Position numbers and translations under genes: made by a program. A model generated the notes under the pieces. It worked only from the letters and a program-made list of their open reading frames with translations, did not search any database and was not told the origin of the DNA. From Chthonomonadaceae bacterium (GTDB lineage: Bacteria; Armatimonadota; Chthonomonadetes; Chthonomonadales; Chthonomonadaceae), in NCBI GenBank assembly GCA_025355115.1, contig JANXLO010000344.1:1-9588 (forward strand): DNA of 9,588 nucleotides, in the 5' to 3' direction. Of this stretch, positions 1 to 5,649 are shown one piece after another (within the stretch, counting starts at the first letter, position 1; each line of letters opens with the position of its first letter).

Positions 1-398
1 CGATCCCACTGATTGACCAGGGTGCGGACGTGATCATGCAGGATGTCGATGCCGGGGCGCAGGGAGTTTTTGGAGCCGTGCAGGAGGCTAACAAGCGCGG
101 TAAGGCTGTCTATGCGCTGGGCACCAACAGCGACCAGAACGCATCCGCGCCCGATGTCATCCTCGCCAGCGCCCCGATCTATTCCGAGAAGGCATTCCTG
201 GAGATAGCCACTGCAGCAAAAGCGGGCACTCTGAAGCCGAACGCAAAGCCGTTCGGGATGAAGGAAGGCGTGGTGGATTTCATCCTCAATCCCAAGCTGC
301 TGCCGGAGCTGCCTGCCGGCCTAAAGACGAGGCTGGAGGATACACAAAAGAAAATCATCGATGGCACCTTCACCGTTCCGAAAGAGGGCTCCTCATGA
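1..398 (+). CDS. BMP/PnrA-family ABC transporter substrate-binding protein, C-terminal part (5' end outside window)
   Basis: This is the distal part of an open frame that is already open at base 3 and has no start in the window; the first internal ATG at 36 is not the real start. The visible residues include an IPLIDQGADVIMQD-like stretch, a DAGAQGVFGAVQEAN helix and the strand-turn VYALGTNSDQN. These match the second lobe of BMP (basic membrane protein, Med/PnrA) periplasmic binding proteins, which in characterised members bind purine nucleosides. The D/N-SDQN turn is the family's hinge and ligand-side motif. The stop overlaps the start of the ATPase gene by ATGA, and two matching permeases follow, which strongly supports a binding-protein role in that importer. 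The signal peptide or lipobox must lie upstream. Substrate specificity cannot be read from this fragment: nucleosides are the family default, and other small ligands are possible. Confidence 0.88.
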   Translation, partial: IPLIDQGADVIMQDVDAGAQGVFGAVQEANKRGKAVYALGTNSDQNASAPDVILASAPIYSEKAFLEIATAAKAGTLKPNAKPFGMKEGVVDFILNPKLLPELPAGLKTRLEDTQKKIIDGTFTVPKEGSS

Positions 399-1987
399 CG
401 CAGACGGGCGGCACGGCGGCAGTTTCTAATCCGTCCATCCACTCCTCCCTCTCCGCTTCTAAGCCTCTCCTGCTGCGAATGCAGGGGATTGTCAAACGCT
501 ACGGAAGCGTCGCCGCATTGAGCGGCGTAGATTTTGAAGTGAGATCAGGAGAGATACATGCGCTTCTCGGGGAGAACGGAGCGGGCAAAACAACATTAAT
601 GCATGTGCTGGCTGGCCTCGCCAAGGCTGATTCAGGTTCAATTATTTTGTCCGATCGCCCGGTTAATCTTAACTCCGCACTCGCAGCCCGCCGCCACGGA
701 ATCGCGATGGTTCATCAGCACTTCACTCTGGTACCCGCCTTCACGGCATCCGAGAACTGGGCACTGGATTCTCCTCAACGCGCATGGCCAGCACTCCGCC
801 CCTTTCGCGTTACCGAGGCAGCGCACAGGGCATTCGATCACGCCTCGGCACTCGGCTGGGAACTGCCGACTGATACGCGAGTTGCAGACCTCTCCATCGG
901 CGTTCAGCAGCGCATCGAAATCGTGAAAGCCCTTGCGACAGAGGCCAAGATTCTCATTTTCGACGAGCCGACAGCCGTTCTTACTGGTGCTGAGATCGGG
1001 GAACTATTCGCCACTCTGAGGCATCTCCGCGAGGAAGGTCGCACCGTAATACTGATCGCACATAAGCTCGCCGAGATACAAGCGGTGGCAGACCGCGTGA
1101 CGGTACTGCGACGCGGCAGTGTCGTCGCTTCAACTGCCGTTTCGATGACCGACGCACGCCAACTGGCAGCATGGATGACAGGTGATCCGCCCATCAGTTC
1201 AGCATCAGATCCAATCAATTCCTCTTCCGCACCTAAATCTGCGGCACTCTTAGCGTCTGAGCTCGTTGTAAGTGATGATCGAGGTAATCAAGTATTAAAC
1301 GGCATTACACTGGACGCATCGAGAGGCGAAATAGTTGGCATTGGAGGAGTAGATGGCAACGGACAAGCCGAGCTTGCGGAAGCACTTGCAGGCCTCCGTG
1401 CCATTGATTCAGGTAGCCTGACCTGGGATGACGAGGATTTTGATCCGAGGGGCGCGCCACGCATTGGCTACATTCCGCAGGATAGACGGCGAATGGGCCT
1501 GGCGATCACGATGACGGTCGGGGAGAATCTGGTATTCGATGCGGCGCGTGAAGCGAGGTACCGGTGTGGCCCTTTCTTGCGCAGAAGGGCACTCAACCAG
1601 TTGGCCGACGACTTGATCCAGCAGTTCGATATTCGAACGAGTGGAAGGAGCCAGCCAGTCTCCTCGTTGTCTGGAGGAAATCAACAGAAAGTGGTCGTCG
1701 CCCGAGCGCTCCGTGAGAATCCCGATCTCGTCATCGCGATGAATCCAACTCGCGGCCTAGACATCAATGCGACTCGCTTCGTTTACGAACAGCTTAGAGC
1801 CGCGAGGATTCGGGGAGCGTCAATAGTCCTGATCTCCACCGACATGGACGAAATTGCAGCGCTCTCAGATCGAGCCGTGATCATCTCCAGCGGGAAATTA
1901 ACGCCGTACGTCCTTGACAGCCGTGACACTGCTCAGCTTGGCCTGTTGCTCGGAGGATTTCCGGCCAATTCAGAAAGCCAGCATTGA
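395..1987 (+). CDS. Nucleoside-type ABC importer ATP-binding protein with two ATPase domains (YufO/NupA-like)
   Basis: This 530-residue cytoplasmic ATPase powers the importer formed with the two permeases downstream. The first nucleotide-binding domain (about 25-260) is complete: Walker A GENGAGKTT at 59-67, Q-loop at H107-Q108, signature-like LSIGVQQ at 166-172, Walker B ILIFDE at 186-191 and switch His223. The second domain (about 285-520) has a P-loop degenerate to GVDGNGQ (318-324), a full LSGGNQQK signature (425-432) and a Walker B changed to LVIAMNPTRGLD, so it lacks the usual Asp-Glu pair. One intact and one degenerate site is normal for BMP-linked and sugar-type double ATPases. A Ser-rich linker (about 268-280) separates the halves. 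The ATG start has a GAGGG ribosome site at 384-388 with 6-nt spacing, and overlaps the upstream stop. The length is ordinary for the family. Confidence 0.95.
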   Translation: MTQTGGTAAVSNPSIHSSLSASKPLLLRMQGIVKRYGSVAALSGVDFEVRSGEIHALLGENGAGKTTLMHVLAGLAKADSGSIILSDRPVNLNSALAARRHGIAMVHQHFTLVPAFTASENWALDSPQRAWPALRPFRVTEAAHRAFDHASALGWELPTDTRVADLSIGVQQRIEIVKALATEAKILIFDEPTAVLTGAEIGELFATLRHLREEGRTVILIAHKLAEIQAVADRVTVLRRGSVVASTAVSMTDARQLAAWMTGDPPISSASDPINSSSAPKSAALLASELVVSDDRGNQVLNGITLDASRGEIVGIGGVDGNGQAELAEALAGLRAIDSGSLTWDDEDFDPRGAPRIGYIPQDRRRMGLAITMTVGENLVFDAAREARYRCGPFLRRRALNQLADDLIQQFDIRTSGRSQPVSSLSGGNQQKVVVARALRENPDLVIAMNPTRGLDINATRFVYEQLRAARIRGASIVLISTDMDEIAALSDRAVIISSGKLTPYVLDSRDTAQLGLLLGGFPANSESQH

Positions 1988-3153
1988 CAGTCAGCAAAGA
2001 CCCTGAAGCGCCGATTTCAATCGACCAGAATCTTCCGGCGGAAACGAAGCTAACTCCCACTGAAAGCAGCCGGTCATGGCTCTCTGGTGCGGGACGAAGC
2101 TTGGCCTGGGCCGCGATCTATTTCCTCGGTTTCCTTGTGCTGCTCACCGCGACTTTTCTCGTGCTCAGAATCCCTCCTCTGGTCGGGCTGAATTCCCTCT
2201 GTGTTGGCGCGTTTGGTGACGCCCACTCGGGGCATCTGCCTGCGCTTTCGGACACCCTGATCGAGGCCGCCCCTCTCTTGCTGACAGGCCTTGGTGTTGT
2301 CGTGGCATGGAGAGCTGGACTTTTCAGCATAGGAGGAGAAGGGCAGTTGCTGATGGGGGCTTTGGCTGCAACTATGCTGGCCAAGCACGGAAAACATCTC
2401 TCTCCCCCTCTGTTGACGGCCCTTATGGTGACGTCCGCAATGCTTGCTGGCAGTCTCTGGGGTGCCTTGGCGGGATGGCTTCGGGTGAAGCGCAAAGTCC
2501 AGGAAGTCATCAGCACGATCATGCTGAACTACGTCGCAAAATTCGTCGTCAGCTGGCTCGTGCTCGGGGCATTGCAGGAGCATACTCACCACAATCCGCA
2601 ATCTGAGTCGCTCTCAAATGCACTATTATTCGCGCGCCTGCTGCCTCGAGAATGGACAGGAGGCCTTCAGACGAGCCTTCATATCGGCGTCCCTCTCGCA
2701 TTCATGGCCTTCCCCATCGTCTGGTTGATGTTGTTCCACACCCGATTTGGCTTTGGCTTGCGCCTTGTTGGCCAAAATGCTGAGGCGGCTAAGACCGCAC
2801 GCTTTCCAGTCGAAAAACTCCGTGTCCAAGCGATGGCGATCTCTGGTGCGCTGTGCGGACTTGCAGGAGTCATAGAGCTTCTTGGCGGCGCGACCGGCAG
2901 TTTGCCCGCAGAGGGATTTTCTCCTGGCTGGGGCTATACCGCCGTGCCGGTGGCCCTGCTCGGCGGGTTGAATCCGGCAGGCACTTTGCTTTCCGCGCTT
3001 TTCTTCGGGGGCCTCACTCAAGGGTGCCGCAACTTAGCTCAGTTTCAGTCTGTGCCGACAGTGCTCATCTATCTCGTCCAGGCTATGGCGGTATTGGCCG
3101 TCGTAGGCATAAGGGCATGGAATGCCCGTAGGACAGGCAGAGAAACGAATTGA
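1984..3153 (+). CDS. ABC importer inner-membrane permease 1 (YufP/NupB-like, BPD_transp_2 family)
   Basis: This 389-residue polytopic membrane protein is one half of the importer's translocation pore. Hydrophobic segments lie near residues 41-62, 92-110, 119-133, 142-166, 178-196, 233-252, 281-301, 318-345 and 358-376. Family hallmarks are FSIGGEGQ (114-121), EVISTIMLNY (174-183, the coupling-helix region facing the ATPase) and a later R-x-x-G-x-N-x-x-A-A element (260-268). The best start is TTG at 1984, which overlaps the ATPase stop as TTGA. No ATG or GTG lies close by in frame, and the ribosome site is weak, so translation is probably coupled to the upstream gene. The hydrophilic leader of about 40 residues before the first membrane segment is longer than I expect, so a later start is possible. 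The second permease starts 10 nt after its stop. Confidence 0.93.
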   Translation: MTVSKDPEAPISIDQNLPAETKLTPTESSRSWLSGAGRSLAWAAIYFLGFLVLLTATFLVLRIPPLVGLNSLCVGAFGDAHSGHLPALSDTLIEAAPLLLTGLGVVVAWRAGLFSIGGEGQLLMGALAATMLAKHGKHLSPPLLTALMVTSAMLAGSLWGALAGWLRVKRKVQEVISTIMLNYVAKFVVSWLVLGALQEHTHHNPQSESLSNALLFARLLPREWTGGLQTSLHIGVPLAFMAFPIVWLMLFHTRFGFGLRLVGQNAEAAKTARFPVEKLRVQAMAISGALCGLAGVIELLGGATGSLPAEGFSPGWGYTAVPVALLGGLNPAGTLLSALFFGGLTQGCRNLAQFQSVPTVLIYLVQAMAVLAVVGIRAWNARRTGRETN

Positions 3154-3157
3154 GAGG
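3152..3157 (+). promoter_or_regulatory. Ribosome binding site deciding the start of permease 2
   Basis: GAGAGG lies 6 nt before the ATG at 3164. The frame is open upstream to an ATG at 3122, but that would overlap permease 1 by 32 nt and add 14 mostly polar residues not seen in the family. The Shine-Dalgarno position therefore favours 3164. Confidence 0.7.
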
Positions 3158-3163
3158 CACCAC

Positions 3164-4072
3164 ATGACAGCAATTGGGGGAGCGATCCTCGGAACCATGT
3201 CACTTGCCACCCCGCTTGTTCTGGCCGCACTCGGGGAGACCGTTGTGCAGCGCGCTGGCGTGGTGAACGTAGGGCTTGAAGGAATGATTCTGACAGGAGC
3301 ATTCGTCGCGTTCGTTGGGACGGAGATGAGCGTTCGACTTCACTGGCATCTTGTCGGGTATGGGCCAAACCCGTACGTTGGCCTTATCGCTGCGGCTCTC
3401 GCGGGCGTACTGCTGGCCGTGGTCTTCGCGGTATTTGTGGTAAAGCTAAGCGCGAATCAGGTGGTCGTTGGTGTGGCATTAAACCTGATGGCACTTGGAC
3501 TTACAGGGACTCTTCTGCGTCTCCTGCCGCGGGCGGCGGGTGGATTTTTGAACACTCAGGCACTTCCTCAGGTCTTTTACAGTCTTACGATCCTGACTCC
3601 GATGGCCTTCTTGGCCGTGCCTGCTGTCTGGTGGTGGCTGTTCCGTACCAGGCGAGGGCTTGAACTCCGGGCATGCGGCGAGCAGCCTGTCGCCGCAGAA
3701 TCCGCCGGTGTACCTGTATTGCGCCGTCGAACCGCCGCGATACTCTTCGGTGGGGCGATGGCAGGCCTCGCGGGGGGATTCCTGTCCGTTGGAGACGTGC
3801 CAACCTTTCAGGAAGGGATGTCGTCTGGCCGGGGCTTCATCGCACTTGCAATAGTGACGTCCGGCAGATGGAATCCGTGGGGCTGCCTTGTCGCTGCCCT
3901 TCTTTTCGGGTTTGCCGACAGGCTGCAAATTCAGGGTCAAGCGCTTGGAATTCACCTCCCGCACGACTTGCTGCTGGCAGCGCCGTATGTCGCGACACTG
4001 CTGATACTGGCTTTTGGCACGGGATGGAGCCAATCCCCCGCCGCGCTGGGACGGCCCTATAGAAGGGCATGA
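3164..4072 (+). CDS. ABC importer inner-membrane permease 2 (YufQ/NupC-like, BPD_transp_2 family)
   Basis: This 302-residue polytopic membrane protein is the second pore subunit. Family markers are AGVVNVGLEGMILTGAF (31-47), LSANQVVVGVALNLMA (95-110, cytoplasmic coupling region) and RGFIALAIVTSGRWNP (213-228). The last is very characteristic of BMP-linked second permeases, where the usual form is GRGYIALAxVIFGKWNP. It is strongly hydrophobic apart from two loops near residues 58-70 and 120-130. The ATG at 3164 is chosen because of the ribosome site just upstream and because it puts the N-terminus directly before the first membrane segment. It is the last gene of the importer operon; about 150 noncoding bases follow. 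Function as a nucleoside-family permease is confident at family level, but the ligand is not. Confidence 0.93.
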   Translation: MTAIGGAILGTMSLATPLVLAALGETVVQRAGVVNVGLEGMILTGAFVAFVGTEMSVRLHWHLVGYGPNPYVGLIAAALAGVLLAVVFAVFVVKLSANQVVVGVALNLMALGLTGTLLRLLPRAAGGFLNTQALPQVFYSLTILTPMAFLAVPAVWWWLFRTRRGLELRACGEQPVAAESAGVPVLRRRTAAILFGGAMAGLAGGFLSVGDVPTFQEGMSSGRGFIALAIVTSGRWNPWGCLVAALLFGFADRLQIQGQALGIHLPHDLLLAAPYVATLLILAFGTGWSQSPAALGRPYRRA

Positions 4073-4080
4073 ATTCTCTT

Positions 4081-4134
4081 CGGGCGTTCCATTATTGGTT
4101 TTTTGGGGTGAAATAGGCAAGGCAAGAACGCCTG
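4081..4134 (+). repeat. Inverted repeat with long loop (possible transcript hairpin)
   Basis: GGCGTTC at 4083-4089 is exactly complementary to GAACGCC at 4126-4132. The outer pairs 4082/4133 (G-U) and 4081/4134 (C-G) extend the stem to 9 pairs around a 36-base loop that contains a T6 run. It has no T-tract directly after the stem, so it is not a classical intrinsic terminator. It could be a weak terminator, a leader structure or chance. Confidence 0.3.
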
Positions 4135-4210
4135 GTTTGAAGTTTAAGGCAATTTAACCTGACTCATGAATCGTATTAACTTGTAGACACTCAGCCATTG
4201 AAGTATTGAA

Positions 4211-4216
4211 AGGAAG
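4211..4216 (+). promoter_or_regulatory. Ribosome binding site of the tandem pterin synthase gene
   Basis: AGGAAG sits 8 nt before the ATG at 4225. A second purine run, GCAGGG (4216-4221), is close to both that ATG and the in-frame ATG at 4234, so the start could be three codons later. Confidence 0.55.
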
Positions 4217-4224
4217 CAGGGACA

Positions 4225-5076
4225 ATGCTGTCGATGACACGACGAGTTCATTTCTCGGCGGCGATTGCCGATTGGCTGCCTGACAGAAAGATTTCTGAGA
4301 ACGAATCAATCTTTGGCATGGATTGCACTTCCGAGCCGTACGGACATAACTATACTCTCGATGTCACCGTTGAGGGAGAGATAGACCCGCGGACGGGCAT
4401 CATCGTCAATATCAAGGAACTCGATCTCATCGTCCGGCAGAGAGTGCTCCAGGAGCTCGATAGAAAATTCCTCAATCGCTCAGTGAATTTTTTTTGCAAT
4501 CGCCCGGTTACAGCGGAGACTTTGTTGGAGTGCGTGCACTCACTGCTCAATAGGCAGTTGCCGCCAATCATCACGTTGACCGGCCTGCGGTTGGAGGAGA
4601 CACCCCAGCACGTTGCGGAGTGGAGAGCAAGCGAAGGTTATGAGGAAAAGGATCGTCCTGGAATGCTTTTGACACGCGTCTACGAATTTGCCGCCTCGCA
4701 TCGCCTGCATAGCCCCCATCTGACCGATGAAGAGAATAGAGAGCTGTTCGGCAAGTGCAACTACGCGCATGGACATGGCCACAACTACATTGTGGAAGTG
4801 ACGGTCGCTGGGCCGGTTCAGCCGAGATCTGGGCGTGTCATCGATGAAGCGCTCTTGGATGACATTGTTAACGCCGAGGTGATAGACAGATATGACCACC
4901 GCCATTTCAACTACGACCTGCCGGAATTCGCAGATTTGATTCCGTCCACGGAGGTGGTCACCAAGATGATCTGGGATCGCCTGCAATCACACATCCACGC
5001 CCCTGCCCGCCTCTACCGTGTGATAGTGCGTGAGACCGCGCGGAATATCTTCGAGTACCGGGGAGAGGATGAGTGA
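4225..5076 (+). CDS. Tandem-domain 6-pyruvoyl-tetrahydropterin synthase (N-terminal domain degenerate, C-terminal domain animal-type)
   Basis: This 283-residue protein is about twice the usual 120-150 residues of the PTPS/QueD family and contains two family domains. The C-terminal copy (about 149-283) has every expected residue: zinc ligands His159 (in [12 protein letters not shown]), His184 and His186, catalytic Cys178 (in [14 protein letters not shown]), Asp224-His225 and Glu270 (VRET). The Cys-x5-HGH spacing is that of mammalian PTPS, not the Cys-x3-HGH of QueD, so conversion of dihydroneopterin triphosphate to 6-pyruvoyl-tetrahydropterin is the likely reaction. The N-terminal copy (about 5-145) keeps the frame of the fold ([19 protein letters not shown] at 40-58; LRLEET at 121-126). 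However, the first zinc His is Ile14, only His41 of the HGH pair remains, and the catalytic His of the D-H pair is Arg80. It is probably structural or regulatory. The gene overlaps folE by 4 nt, and FolE makes this enzyme's substrate. Confidence 0.9.
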   Translation: MLSMTRRVHFSAAIADWLPDRKISENESIFGMDCTSEPYGHNYTLDVTVEGEIDPRTGIIVNIKELDLIVRQRVLQELDRKFLNRSVNFFCNRPVTAETLLECVHSLLNRQLPPIITLTGLRLEETPQHVAEWRASEGYEEKDRPGMLLTRVYEFAASHRLHSPHLTDEENRELFGKCNYAHGHGHNYIVEVTVAGPVQPRSGRVIDEALLDDIVNAEVIDRYDHRHFNYDLPEFADLIPSTEVVTKMIWDRLQSHIHAPARLYRVIVRETARNIFEYRGEDE

Positions 5077-5648
5077 CCAACATGGTTTCACGATTGGAAG
5101 AAGTGTACGCAGCCTTGCTGGAGGAAGTGGGCGAAGATCCCGAGCGTGAAGGCCTACTCAAGACACCGCACCGAGCGGCTGAGGCGCTACGCTTCATAAC
5201 TTCCGGCTACAAGCAGAATCTCGAAGAGGTCGTCAATGGGGCGATTTTCAATGAGGACTCGGATAATATGGTGATAGTCCGCGACATCGAGTTTTTCTCG
5301 ATGTGCGAACACCATCTGTTTCCGTTCTTCGGCTACGCCAACATCGCCTATATTCCCAATGGAAAGATCATAGGCCTGTCCAAATTGGCTCGCATTACGG
5401 ACATGTTCGCCCGACGCCTTCAGGTTCAGGAGCGCCTGACCGTTCAGATCGCCGACGCCGTGCAGGAGGTGCTCCAGCCGTTGGGGGTCGGAGTCGTCAT
5501 TGAGGCGAAGCATATGTGCATGATGGCGCGAGGAGTGGAGAAGCAGTGCAGTGACATGGTCTCCAGCCACGTTCTCGGCGCGTTTCGGGAGGATCGAGCC
5601 ACTCGAGCGGAGTTCATGAACCTGCTCGGCAAGAATCGCAGAGAGTAG
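5073..5648 (+). CDS. folE: GTP cyclohydrolase I
   Basis: This 191-residue cytosolic enzyme converts GTP to 7,8-dihydroneopterin triphosphate, the entry step to folate, tetrahydrobiopterin and deazapurine pathways. It is full length for type I FolE. The zinc ligands are Cys78 and His81 in [12 protein letters not shown] and Cys149 in HMCMMARGV. His80 and His147 correspond to the catalytic histidines, and GLSKLARI (101-108) and the LQVQERLT segment (116-123) are standard. The GTG at 5073 overlaps the preceding stop as GTGA, with GAGAGG at 5063-5068 in front; an ATG at 5082 is the alternative start. Coupling to the pterin synthase implies that this copy feeds a tetrahydropterin route rather than, or as well as, folate. 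A second folE elsewhere in the genome cannot be excluded. Confidence 0.96.
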   Translation: MTNMVSRLEEVYAALLEEVGEDPEREGLLKTPHRAAEALRFITSGYKQNLEEVVNGAIFNEDSDNMVIVRDIEFFSMCEHHLFPFFGYANIAYIPNGKIIGLSKLARITDMFARRLQVQERLTVQIADAVQEVLQPLGVGVVIEAKHMCMMARGVEKQCSDMVSSHVLGAFREDRATRAEFMNLLGKNRRE

Positions 5649-5649
5649 A

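Larger units (their letters stand above)
4073..4224 (+). other. Intergenic region between the importer operon and the pterin genes
   Basis: These 152 noncoding bases are noticeably more A+T-rich than the flanking genes. They must hold the end of the importer transcript and probably the promoter of the pterin unit. I see an imperfect hairpin (4081-4134), an A+T-rich stretch (4136-4180) with a TTGAAG at 4137-4142, and a TATTAA at 4174-4179. The last two are 31 bases apart, so they do not form one standard promoter. No confident promoter or known riboswitch could be called. Confidence 0.4.

Noticed and set aside
1346..1987. Second ATPase domain with broken P-loop and Walker B, as a possible sign of gene decay
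   Set aside because: Degenerate second sites are usual in double ATPases of BMP-type importers; the frame is intact and the signature motif is present.
2074..2601. 175-codon minus-strand open frame opposite permease 1
   Set aside because: Its low-complexity polar translation (Gln, Arg, His) is typical of the antisense of a hydrophobic membrane protein gene.
3122..3163. Upstream ATG giving a 14-residue longer permease 2
   Set aside because: It lies inside permease 1, adds polar residues before the first membrane segment and has a worse ribosome site than ATG 3164.
4073..4224. Possible preQ1 or tetrahydrofolate riboswitch before the pterin genes
   Set aside because: I could not find the conserved cores of either class; the only structure seen is a simple inverted repeat.
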